This document shows positions 1 through 10,395 of a stretch of DNA of 64,000 nucleotides, piece by piece. Source of the stretch: Asparagopsis taxiformis (taxonomy: Eukaryota > Rhodophyta > Florideophyceae > Bonnemaisoniales > Bonnemaisoniaceae); the NCBI GenBank assembly GCA_030407315.1, contig JALQPE010002441.1:1-64000 (forward strand). The letters run 5' to 3'. Both the position numbers and the translations under genes were made by a program. Position 1 is the first letter of the stretch. Each line of letters starts with the position of its first letter. The notes under the pieces were generated by a model. It was given only the letters and a program-made list of their open reading frames with translations, did not search any database and had not been told where the DNA came from.

Positions 1-2495
1 CAACGAGATTGGGATAACGCACGCTGGACCACAAGATAGTGCGGCAGTTTGCTGGAAGAAAACTTTGTCTTCGTCTTGCGTGGTCTTTCGGGAGTACTTG
101 AACCCTGCTCATGGCGGACGTCCGGATGGACGCTTTGACGTGAACGCCTTTTATACATACGTCCGTCGCGTGACTGCATAGCAAATTCTCTGTACGCTGC
201 GTTTGGGCGCCCAAAGAGTATTATGCCAAGTCATTTCTGAGCACAGAGATGGCAATTGGGTCGGTTAAGCAGCCGAAGGAGTTGCAATGGCATCTCACCA
301 ATGCCATTGCAATGTATAGAGGGGACGACCGGAGCAGTGAGGTTCGAATGCGACGGAGAACCACGCGTTTACAGGATTTGGAAACGAACTTGAAAGAGTT
401 TTTCAATCCGACATTGAAGAAGAAGACTAAGGCTCGACGCAAACGCCGCCCTTCTGCTGCCAATGTGAGACTCACTCACAAGAAGCAGCGGAATGTCGAA
501 CATGAGCCTGCTTCGCATGGCATCCGCCGCCGTTCACAGCGACTTCGCTCGACGGGGAGCACACGCCTCGAGGAAGAAGAGCCGGTTGTGGTACAACAAT
601 CCGCCGGGGAAAGAAGAGCAGGCCGTTGTTGATAAACCCACCGATCAACAACAAGCCACTGCTTCCGTGATGAGGTTGACGAAGACTCCCGCCCGTTCCC
701 CCGATCTGCCGTTGAGATTGTCCCCCCAAGATAACCAACGTGCTGGTGCGACTCCTCCAACCAAGAATCTGTCCATACCGCTTCGGACGAGGAAGACAAA
801 CAGGGTGCAGACGAGGGCCAAAGTCGAAAGCAAGGGGGTCCGCGAAGTTGACAATTACATTCACTGTTCCGGAAGGAGTGGAAGTCGATGAAGACGGTTA
901 CATCGTTCGTGACTCTCCTTCTGAAGACGACCTCCTCTTCGACGACCGTATGCGTCTCTTCCTGACGATTTCGAAGACCGAGCCGAAGGGCATCATCTGG
1001 CGCAGCGTCCCGCGGATGTCATCGCATCGGTGAGGGTTGAGTTGCTGTCTGCCCCGATTGAGCTCAGTTGTTATTGGAGAGTGTGGAAATCGATGAGGAG
1101 GGCAGAGAGGTGAGGTATTTGAAGCAAGTGGCGATGGACCCTGTGTTTGAGGGGCTGCATATTCCGGAAGAACATCGGGCTCGTGTGCTATTCGAAATCG
1201 ATCACGTCTATCCGATGTTCTTCGCAGCGTGGAAGATGGCTGCCAAGGCGATGTGTGAGCCTACATCGACGTTTCTACCCTCGAGGCTGGACTTCGCTCA
1301 GGTTGCGCGAATGTCTACAAGCTGGAAGGATTCGTATGAGGCCGGCACTGGTATGGCGTACTTCCACAATTGCCGAACGGAAATCAACGAGCGAGGGTAT
1401 ACGGTGATGCACAATTTCGCGGATGTAAGCTACCTAGATGCGTCGGACAAGTTCCCATTTGACTTGGGTCTCATGGAAGAAATTTCCTAACCAGGAATTG
1501 TTTCGGTACTTTTTGGGAACGTGGGAGGGGAGCAGGTGCACAAGGACCCTGGGAACCGGCAGCTGTGGAGTCCCATTGTCAATACGGGGACGATGAAACA
1601 GACGAGAAGAACCGGAATGAGGGGAGGGCTCGCTTCACGTCTACGCGCCACTGCCTGGTTGACTATGCCGAGAACGATGAGACGCATATCGACCGGTTCA
1701 AGTTTGTGACGCGGCGAGCCCTGCTGGATGTGTGGTTGGGAATCCTTGTCCGGCTGACAGGGCTGGAGGAGTGCGGTTTACCGGGAGAAAAACTTGTCAT
1801 GCCGGCATCTGGGGGACGGTTTTTGATAACGGGAAAGGGGTGTCCTCGGCAGGTCCCACACAATGATTTCCCTGTTCCTCCTCGCGACCGCAAAGATCAA
1901 CTTCCGGGTTTACTTTGTTATTGCCAACGGAGATGACCCATTCCCTATCTGGGTGTGTCCAGGGTCCCACAAGTACGTCTTTTCCAAAGCGCTGGAATTA
2001 GATATGTACGCCAAGACGATGAAGCTGAAGAAGGTAATCGTTCCGCCACGTTCAGTCTTCATCGGTCACGGCCATGTACAACATGCCGGGGCAGGGCATG
2101 TCGACAGAGTTGTGTCACACACGACAACGAGGTATCACACGTATTTCAGGAATGCGTCGTATCCGATTCCCCGACAATGTTTCGTTTGGTTTCATCAGGC
2201 GGTTGGGATTCGAAGAAGAAGTCATCGCCATGCTCCGCGCCGGTCTGCAAGGCAAAGTCAACCGGCACCTGTCAATGTTCGCCACAAGACAGTTGTTTCC
2301 ATCCCGGTCAAGAAAGATGGTAGGCCGAAGACAGGGCAGCTCCGAATGATGCGGATGAAGACGACAGAACCTCGCAAGGATGTAATGCACACACCGAGTG
2401 TGGCCCCGGTAGTGCCTCTTCTGCCGGGACAACCTGGATATCTAGTTCACTATCATAGTGAGGACGAAGAGGAAGAACAGTTTTCCGACGGCTAG
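1..2495 (+). pseudogene. Decayed gene with C-terminal 2OG-Fe(II) oxygenase-like domain
   Basis: Coding signal runs along the plus strand but switches frame many times. One frame is open at 2-180, then shifted blocks lie at about 181-632, 740-1033, 1068-1490, 1565-1870 and 1863-2495. The third-quarter blocks read as one protein: a DE-rich stretch, then FDLGLMEEIS, then the block around HIDRFKFVTRRALLDVWLG, then QVPHNDFPV, then WVCPGSHKYVF, then VFIGHGHVQHAGAG. The H-N-D triplet, followed about 75 residues later by an H in an HAG context, matches the HxD...H metal-binding pattern of the double-stranded beta-helix dioxygenases (phytanoyl-CoA dioxygenase-like or related). The 5' part holds a very basic segment (about 330-480) and does not match a family I know. 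The 5' end lies outside the window. Small introns could explain one or two breaks but not all, so I call it a pseudogene. Host gene or transposon cargo is undecided. Confidence 0.55.
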
Positions 2496-2770
2496 ATATC
2501 TTAACAACAACTACTTTAGCAAACAATTATCGAGAATATAATCATCTCCTTTATCACTTTCAATCTATGAACCTACTATAATGCACTTCCGTTCCATGCT
2601 TTCAAACTAGATTGTCCATTCCCTAGTGGGTTGGAGCATGATTCCAGGACGATTCCCTCACATCTCTAGACTCGATGGTCTATGCTAGAAATAGCAGAAC
2701 AATTGGGTTTATACGTGCTTCATCGCCAACTTGCTTCTGGTAATGGCTGGACGTGCACGATACACGATCA
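2496..2770. other. AT-rich spacer, no gene seen
   Basis: Lies between the oxygenase-like pseudogene and the tandem repeat block. I see no ORF, RNA gene or repeat in it. Confidence 0.5.
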
Positions 2771-4690
2771 CCTGAAATGGACGTCCGGTGGATGTCCAAC
2801 TCAGATGCATTCCTGGCCGGCCCAGAAATTCTACAATTTCGGGCACAAAAAATATTGCAAAAAACATCGATTTGGGCGGTCCGATTGTGCCGTACGGCAC
2901 ACCCCCATCTCAAAAACATGTTCACATGTGCATGTTTTGAGAATAGCCCAAATTTTAATTCAAATCAGGGTGTCTAATTTGGCCACAACGGCCCCAGGCA
3001 CCGGAACCGCCGCCCGAGCGGGGTCATCACTGGCTTCTGTAAGCACTAACTGTAAGGCTAAATGGCGCCTAACGATGGGTCGATTCCAGGCTTCAAGCCT
3101 AAGTTATGCTAGGGTGACATCGTTTCCCTGTTCCATCATGGTCCTGCCTTACTCCTCCACGACAAACACTACTCACCCATCACGTTACTCGTATTCCGTG
3201 CACTTTGTATGAGTAGTGAACTCGCCTGCTTAGTTGCTGCAATGCGTGGATGTAGGCAGCACACGACCAACCTGAAATGGACGTCCGGTGGATGTCCATC
3301 TCAGATGCACTGCTGGCCACCCAGAAATTCTACAATTTCGGGCACAAAAAATCTTGCAAAAATCAACGATTTGGGCGGGTCGATTGTGCCGTACGGCACA
3401 CCCCCATCTCAAAAACATGTTCACATGTGCATGTTTTTGAGAATAGCCCAAATTTTAATTCAAATCAGGGTGTCTAATTTGGCCACAACGGCCCCAGGCA
3501 CCGGCCACCGGCCCCGATCGGGGCTATCACTGGCTTCTGTAAGCACCAACTGTAAGGCTAAATGGCGTCTGACGAAGGGTCAATTTCAGGCTCAATACGC
3601 CAGGGACAGGTCTTGGTCCTTGTTCCATCATGGTCCCCGCCCCGCTCTCTCACGACCACCTGAAATGGACGTCCGGTGGATGTCCAGCTCGATTGCATTG
3701 CTGGCCAGCCCAGAAATTCTAAAATTTCGGGCACAGAAAAATATTGCAAAAAACATCGATTTGGGCGGTCGATTGTGCCGTACGGCACACCCCCATCTCA
3801 AAAACTGTTCACATGTGCATGTTTTTGAGAATAGCCCAAATTTTAATTCAAATCAGGGTGTCTAATTTGGCCACAACGCCCCAGGAACCGACCGCCGCCC
3901 CGAGCGGGGTCATCACTGGCTTCTGTAAGCACTAACTGTGAGGCTAAATGGCGCCGAAAGATGGGTCGATTCCAGGCTTCAAGCCTAAGTTATGCTAGGT
4001 ACGCATCTTCTTCCGTGTTTCATAATGGTCCCGCCTTACTCCCTCAACACAACACTACTCACCTATCACGTTACTCATATTCCGTGTACTTTGTATTAGT
4101 AGTGAACCCGCTGGCTTAGTTTCTGCAATGCGTGGATGTAGGCAGCACACGACCAACCTGAAATGGACGTCCGGTGGATGTCCAGCTCAGATGCACTGCT
4201 GGCCAGCCCAGAAATTCTAAAATTTCGGGCACAAAAAATCTTGCAAAAATCAACGATTTGGGCGGTCGATTGTGCCGTACGGCACACCCCCATCTCAAAA
4301 ACATGTTCACATGTGCATGTTTTTGAGAATAGCCCAAATTTTAATTCAAATCAGGGTGTCTAATTTGGCCACAACGGCCCCAGGAACCGACCCGCCGGCC
4401 CCGATCGGGGGCTATCACTGGCGTCTGTAAGCACCAACTGTAAGCCGGAGCCGGCTGCCGCCCCGATCGGGGCTATCACTGGCTTCTATTAGCACCAACT
4501 GTAAGCCAAAATCGCGTCTCACGAAGGGTCGATTTCAGGCTCAACACGTCAGGGAAAGGTCTTGGTCCTTGTTTCATCATGGTCCCGCCCCACCCTCTCG
4601 CGACCAACCTGAAATGGACGTCCGTGGATGTCCAGCTCGATTGCATTGCTGGCCAGCCCAGAAATTCTAAAATTTCCGAAAAATCAATTT
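2771..4690. repeat. Higher-order tandem repeat array, five units
   Basis: The sequence cctgaaatggacgtccg recurs at 2771, 3271, 3659, 4157 and 4608 (the last copy lacks one g), giving spacings of 500, 388, 498 and 451 bp. Long units (1 and 3) end with a tail containing gtaggcagcacacgacc (unit 1) or its counterpart. Short units (2 and 4) end with cttggtccttgttccatcatgg or similar, so the array alternates long-short-long-short, about 0.9 kb per dimer. Unit 4 is stretched by an internal duplication of about 55 bp near 4385-4500. Unit 5 breaks off after about 80 bp. Every full unit carries the same inverted repeats: the palindrome GTGCCGTACGGCAC, a foldback with TCAAAAACATG arms, and GGACGTCC next to GGATGTCC. 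No coding potential is evident; the small ORFs reported by any translation are repeats of each other. Confidence 0.85.
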
Positions 4691-4984
4691 GGTGGCCCAG
4701 CATCTCCTGTGCCGAAAATTCCCGCACTCAGTTCTGATATACGTCTAGACGTGTTTTCCACTTGTACGCATCAGGGAAGGCGTCACGGAAGGTTGACACT
4801 ACGCTACTTGTGTACCGCGTCGTCTGAAATAGCGAGTAGTGTTTGTTGTATAGTTGTGGAGTATGCGTCTAGTGGTTTGTAAAGCTTGCAGAACGGGATA
4901 GGGATGTGGGTGGCCCTATTTTATGAATACATGAGTACCAATATTCAGGGTTGACAAAGCGGAAAGGCATAGGCTCATACATGT

Positions 4985-5960
4985 TTGAGATTGCATAGAG
5001 AAAATATTTTCATCGAAATTTACATGGAGCTGATGGAGGTTTTAAGGATGAGGTATGAGAGGAAGAAAATTCTTCTGTGGTATGAGGATGTGTTCTGTGG
5101 GGGGATGGAATCTTGGGATGGTACAGGGGGAGGTGGAAATGTACGGAGTGCGGGTTTAGAATGGATTGTGATTCGGAGAGGAGTGCCGACAAGCATATTA
5201 TGGGGATTGGGGAGACGCTGCGGGGTGTTGGGGTAGTGAGGGCGGAGGAGGTGTTTAGGTGGGACCGTAGGAGGGTGCGGTTGAAGGCGCCGAGAGGAGG
5301 GGTTTTTTAGGAAAGTGAGGAAAAGAAGGGGAGGGGGTGGCGTCTGTTCTGGCTGTGGTGAGTGGGGATGTGATGGAGAAGAAGGGGTTATTGTATTTGG
5401 GGAGGGAGGGGAGTGGGAGGAAGGGTGCGAAGTGGGGGGTTGATATGTGTTTTCAGAGCGGGGAGGTTTCTGGGGATACGGCGGGGGAGCCACCCCGCAG
5501 TGCGGAGCGTGGGCCGGTGGTGGTGGTGTATACGGTATCGAAGATGCGGATGGCGTGGGGGCATGGAGAGCTGAGGGGGGAGGGGTGGAGCAGGTCGGTA
5601 CGGGATGGGGAGTGAGAGGTTTTGGAAGAGTAAGCTGCAGGGGAAGTTTGTGTAGAGGGCGAAGGAGAGGGGTTGAGGGTAGAGGAGAGAGGGTACTGAA
5701 GAACAATACGTTTCAAAGGTGATGGGAGAGCATGGTCGAGGAGATAGGGGGTGTTTTGCCCTATTCTGAGGTAGTATGAGGACTGGTTATACGAAATCTG
5801 TACGGTAGAGCAGAAAAGTAGGTATGGAATGGAGGTGTGCACCGTGGAAGCGGGGATAGGTATCTGAAAATGCGTGCTAGAGTGGTATTGGGGGTGTTTG
5901 AGGTACAGTACGGGGGAGGTGAGCACCAACAGGAAGGGGGTGTGAGCGAGAGGATGAAAA
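4985..5960. other. Strand-asymmetric purine-rich (G/A) region
   Basis: The plus strand is almost entirely G and A with few C, so long open frames appear on both strands by composition alone: Pro-rich ones on minus at 5020-5706 and 5453-5929, Gly-rich ones on plus. One plus frame at 5113-5310 contains a C-x2-C pair followed by DCDSERSADKHIMG, faintly like a zinc finger, and another near 5340 has C-x2-C. I cannot tell a decayed zinc-binding gene from a compositional accident. The 4690-4985 stretch before it holds nothing I recognise. Confidence 0.35.
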
Positions 5961-6023
5961 AATTAAAGACGAAATTGGAGTCGACCGACAAGGAAAAAAT
6001 AGAGTGGTCGCCGTGATGGATGC

Positions 6024-6290
6024 GGACATCCATGTCGAGCACGGCGGCAGAAATTTCTGGGGTCGAAATTTTTGAATTTCTGAACCGGCGCCCGTCCTAG
6101 GTGGACATAGACATGGCGGAAGTCCATCCCGAGGGGGACATCCGTGGTACTAGAAACAATGAATGTCGCCCTAGTAATACTAGACGTACTAGACCGCATG
6201 GACGTCCGGTTCTAGGCGGACATCCAAAAATACTGGAGAACATGGACGTCCGCCTAGTAATACTAGGTGTACTAGAGGTTGTGGACGTCC
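6024..6290. repeat. Cluster of GGACRTCC palindromes and a short tandem duplication
   Basis: GGACATCC or GGACGTCC occurs at 6024, 6136, 6200, 6218, 6244 and 6283. The block cctagtaatactag plus a following gtactaga is present twice, starting at 6170 and 6253, so about 83 bp is tandemly duplicated. The same octamers head every unit of the 2771-4690 array. Confidence 0.6.
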
Positions 6291-6543
6291 GCGTCCATTT
6301 CCGAGAACACAGACGGAGCGCTCAGAAGATAACCCAGCAAACAGACCAGTTTCCAATCATGATTGTGTACCTCTCGAGGAGGATGATGAACTTGGTATTT
6401 CTTTAATTGGCATGTAGAACTGTTCTAGCTGGAACACCGCCGTCTTCATGTGACTGTAGTAGTTCCCATTGCTTGCCTCTGCTCCGCAATGTATGCTTCA
6501 GAATAATTAAACTAGTTCTTCCATGTTCATCTCACTACCTGTA

Positions 6544-8238
6544 TCATTTTATGTACTCCTCTGCCTTTTTCTCTGACACACTATACCCCACCACATCATT
6601 GACCACATCTTCCGATATTAACTTGCCTATTCTACATGGTTCTTCCACACCACGGAATATGACATACGGCATATGCACTCTCAATGTTCCCCACAACATG
6701 TCACCAGCCCTTACTCTTTTCCTTTGCGTTGTAGGTTCCCATTCAATGCGGAAACATTTCTTTCTTTCGCTTCTCCACCCTTCTAGACTCCCGTCACCAT
6801 CGAACCCCCCGTGCACGCCACATATCGAGGGACATTCCTGCAGCTCCATTCCGTTCACATATTCACCTTGGACTACAGCACTACCGTTGCGAGCCAGACA
6901 CCATACGTTCGATTTAGATCCGGCAATGCAGAACGAGCTACTGCCAATTGCAACAGATGTCGACTGTGCTTCCATCGTTTCCGAGCACAATATCGTACCA
7001 AACAACCGCAGAGCACATGGCCTCGCTGTTCCGTTCATGTCACCACACTCTTCATTCTCCTCCCCTTCCGAGTTGCTTATGTTACGCCTATGAACCAGAG
7101 ACTCAGTTCGCCATCTGTGCCCCAATCCTAGCAGATCCGATAGTGTGGAAAAACTGGAACATGTAATGTTCACAGCTTCTCCGCCATTTCCAGCCACTGC
7201 CGCGTGAAGCCCTGGGTACACTTTGTAATACCCCCCTCGATAGGTTTCTGCTGTTCCCTTTAGCATTTCCCGGAATAGCTCAGTGCTCAATGAGATTGGA
7301 ATCTGGACAGGTCCGGTAATAGCCGTTCCACTCGTGCATGCACCGTCAATCTCACCATGTGGGTAGCCACCCCCTGGGGTTGACAAAGTGCTTCGATTAA
7401 CCTGTTCCACGACTTTCTCTACCGCACACTGCAAGAGCATTAACAAAACCTTACCAGCCGATACTGTTGATGCACAATTTAGAACCCTTTCGTTCCAACC
7501 AAGCCGAATCTCGCTAGCATTTCCAGAAAGCATTATATTTTCTAGTGTTCTCAGCCTTGTCTCCATACCATTGTATGTTTTGACGTCAAGTGCTGATTCC
7601 ACTTTTGGCTTCTTCCTCTGCGGTGATATCGCTTCAGATTCTCCATCTGATTGGTCATGACATTCTACTCTCTCCGCTTCGTAATCCACAGCCTCTCCAT
7701 TGCTCGTTCGCCACGGTGTCGGGGGCTGGCCCCCCGACATCAACTTATTTCCGAGCAGAAACTTTACGTTTTCGTAGGCGACACAAGGATAATTCATTTC
7801 AGGAATAGCATCGCATAAAAATCTGCCTTCTGCCACTGCCATTTCATTATGACTCGGCTTCACAGCGTTCGAATGCCGCCACGTAGTGACTTCCAAGACT
7901 GATATCTCCTTTTCCTCCCTCGTCAACCTCACGACTGCATCATCCACATCCTTTCTATTCTGCTCCACCACACCGGGCGTGTACATTCCATCTCCTCTGT
8001 CTACGTCGATGCGGTCTCCCACTGACGGCTTACCACTGCAGACAGGATACTGCTCAGGAAGTTTCATTTCCACAACCGTAGCCTTCCACCATATTGCGTC
8101 ATCGCCAACTTGGAACCATACGTCTATTTCCGTTCCGACACATGGGAGTGCATCTACGGCAGCTACCCGCTCACGCTCACGACCAGCTTTCGCTTTTTCG
8201 CTCTGTCGCCTAATTCGCAATGATTCACGCCTCGTCAT
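6544..8238 (-). CDS. 564-aa protein with two Tudor/SH3-like N-terminal domains, function unknown
   Basis: A single uninterrupted ORF begins at the ATG complementary to 8236-8238 (MTRRESLRIRRQ) and ends with TGA at 6544-6546. A basic start (residues 1-25) is followed by a segment with IDVWFQVGDDAIWWKATVVE (about 37-57) and a second with VGDRIDV, MYTPGVVEQ and LEVTTWRH (about 73-125). Both have the alternating hydrophobic/aromatic pattern of Tudor or SH3-like barrels. Residues about 190-225 are acidic and then basic (SPQRKKPK, a plausible nuclear signal). The rest is probably globular, rich in Ser, Gly and Cys, and unrecognised. Nothing in it resembles a polymerase, transposase or integrase, and no terminal repeats flank it, so I read it as a host gene. 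A chromatin-reading role is inference from the N-terminus only. Confidence 0.7.
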   Translation of the reverse strand: MTRRESLRIRRQSEKAKAGRERERVAAVDALPCVGTEIDVWFQVGDDAIWWKATVVEMKLPEQYPVCSGKPSVGDRIDVDRGDGMYTPGVVEQNRKDVDDAVVRLTREEKEISVLEVTTWRHSNAVKPSHNEMAVAEGRFLCDAIPEMNYPCVAYENVKFLLGNKLMSGGQPPTPWRTSNGEAVDYEAERVECHDQSDGESEAISPQRKKPKVESALDVKTYNGMETRLRTLENIMLSGNASEIRLGWNERVLNCASTVSAGKVLLMLLQCAVEKVVEQVNRSTLSTPGGGYPHGEIDGACTSGTAITGPVQIPISLSTELFREMLKGTAETYRGGYYKVYPGLHAAVAGNGGEAVNITCSSFSTLSDLLGLGHRWRTESLVHRRNISNSEGEENEECGDMNGTARPCALRLFGTILCSETMEAQSTSVAIGSSSFCIAGSKSNVWCLARNGSAVVQGEYVNGMELQECPSICGVHGGFDGDGSLEGWRSERKKCFRIEWEPTTQRKRVRAGDMLWGTLRVHMPYVIFRGVEEPCRIGKLISEDVVNDVVGYSVSEKKAEEYIK

Positions 8239-9227
8239 AGTTCCTCCACGAAATAAAGATACTACAACGCACTATCTGCAATTTTGTTTAGGACAAGTCT
8301 TCGTCGACTTCTTCACTAGATACTACTTCACCCATGTCTGTAACGTCCAATTTTTCATTTTTATCGTATGATACGAATTCACTACCTTGTTCCCTACTGC
8401 TGCACAAGTTTACAAATCCACTAATATTGCGTTTAAGATACTAGTAACGCTTAAAGCCAGGGCGGAACTCACTATTCAGGTCAATCTTGTGTATGCGGGA
8501 GTGACTTTATTACAAAATTTTGCGACTTCGACAGTAACTATGCCGTAGTATCTGTGCTAAAAATCAACATAGATGGTGCCATTCTTTACTAAGTAATACT
8601 ACAGGAACTAAACTCAAGTACAATTATCTACTCTTTCGACCGTACCCTACCTATGGTAGAACAATGGCCATATCGAGATTAGCTAGTTCACGTCATACAC
8701 TCTGTATCTCGCCTCTTTCATATGATTCTGCATGGACGTCCAAAACGTGACGTCATCGAAGCGTATGGCGCGTTGGAACAGTCAGTACCACTCCATCCCT
8801 CTACCGTCACTACATTGCTACGACTACCACCAGTACCTCAGACCGGCGTGACCATCAATGTTCATGGTTCGAGTCCAACATGGTACTGTCATACATATGG
8901 TTCCCTCGTTTCGTGATTCCAGCAAGTAAATTCTAAAAATAATGGAATATGCCACCTCCGGTCACCGTCATGACCAACGCGACGTGTCTTTGTCCTTTCC
9001 AATGTTATTTTTCCGTACAGTAGTGGAAAATTCCACCATGTCACGGTGCTTATACCCACTCCCACGGCGCAGTTTCATTCCATTACATTCTTTACGGTAT
9101 TTCCACTACTTATCTATGGCACGGCGCCGGTAATTTCTGCGAATTTTTTATGGTTTGCCATTCCACTAATTTCTAATGGTCCAGACCATAAAATTTACTG
9201 GTTTTTCAAAAAATTGCTTATCCTGTG
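8239..9227. other. Intergenic region, no gene supported
   Basis: AT-rich sequence upstream of the minus-strand 564-aa gene. It holds a GGACGTCC at about 8734 and the inverted repeat ATGGTC-CA-GACCAT at 9176-9189, but no ORF above 64 codons and no recognisable promoter box. Confidence 0.5.
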
Positions 9228-9968
9228 ATATCGTTTATATGATGATGTCGAAAGTGAACATTCCATTTCAAACAGTGTTATCTAGTCAATACTGAACTGT
9301 TGGAGTTGATGTCTTGCACTCTGCATCGAGCCGAGCCGTGTGAGCTACTCCCCAGTCAATGCTGTTCGACTGCATCATCTTGAATCGCATCTGACGTTGA
9401 ATCATTTGAGGAAACGTGCCTCTACCATCAGTATGGGAAAGAAAAGGTATGCACACACAATCCAAAATGCAACGGCTTTGTGGTAGATCGTGACCTGCTC
9501 CCAATTGTAAAGAATGATCACATATCTATGATCCTTTCATCAACGGTCCAATTCAACCTTGAGGGTAGATGTGGAAAGCCGTGACACATCAGGAACAAAT
9601 ATAGATGAAGCTGGATAACGCATTTAGTATGAACGTTGAATGTCCGTCTCGTCTTAGTGCATACGTATCCAGATACGCTGTCAGTGCATCTGTATCTATT
9701 GAAACTAAATTAGAAGCAAGATCAATGATGATATCTGGTACAGGTTCTACTGGAATATGGACAAGATGGGATTGGAGATGACTTGTAGATGATTTCGGTC
9801 GTACGTGCAATGCGGTTTGAGTTAGATGAATCGATCCAATCGAGTTGTCGCCTCATCTTGTTTACCAAACTGTTCTACATCGGGGAAAATCTCTATAGCT
9901 GGAGCGCTAGAACTTTTCATTGTTTTCGTCCAGTCTACCTACTGTTTCCGAGCTAGTGTATGGCATTG
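9228..9968. repeat. Segmental duplication, copy 1, left part
   Basis: This stretch matches 31579-32319 over the same length (741 bp) with a few substitutions, for example gaaaaggtatg against gacaatgtatg. Sequence to the left of 9228 and 31579 is unrelated. The copy continues at 14754 on the far side of Copia A. Short plus-strand frames such as the one starting MKLDNAFSMNVECPSR (about 9604-9780) look protein-like but are broken by stops shared with copy 2. Confidence 0.9.
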
Positions 9969-10235
9969 TGTTGGATGTAATACTGACTACAAGCAGGATT
10001 TCAAGCTTGATAATTAGACTGCGGCTTGCAGAACATTATCTTGCTAATATTGGCTTGTAATTCTGCAACTGGTGGTTGACACAGCATCGTAACGGATGGC
10101 TCTGTATATGTGGCTCCTAATGTGCCTGTGCTATCACCGCCATTCCTTTTGATTAGCACAGAAACCATGACTACAAATAGATGAATAGATAGCCTCAGTA
10201 GAGAGAAAAGAGCATCGAGAAATAAAGATCCATCC
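9969..10235 (+). repeat. Copia A 5' LTR
   Basis: 267 bp, begins TGTTGGATG, matching 14482-14748 apart from a c/t change, a t/g change and the last base. Confidence 0.92.
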
Positions 10236-10249
10236 GGTTATGGGCCCAG
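10236..10249 (+). promoter_or_regulatory. Copia A primer-binding site (half initiator tRNA-Met type)
   Basis: GGTTATGGGCCCAG directly follows the LTR. It is the reverse complement of the anticodon stem-loop of eukaryotic initiator tRNA-Met (CTGGGCCCATAACC), the arrangement known from Drosophila copia, rather than of a tRNA 3' end. Confidence 0.85.
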
Positions 10250-10395
10250 TGGCAACGACCACTACATCCAACTTGACTTCCGAAACAAGACACCACTGAA
10301 GCATTGTTCGGAGTTACAATCAGAAGAGCTGTCTCGATCACTGTTGTGCACACAAGGCACACCGAATAATCTACGCAATCGTCTACAGAACAAAA

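Noticed and set aside
2771..4690. CRISPR array
   Set aside because: Units are hundreds of bases long with diverged repeats, in a eukaryotic context; no short identical repeats with unique spacers.
5020..5929. Pro-rich ORFs on the minus strand
   Set aside because: They are explained by the G/A-only composition of the plus strand; no conserved motif.
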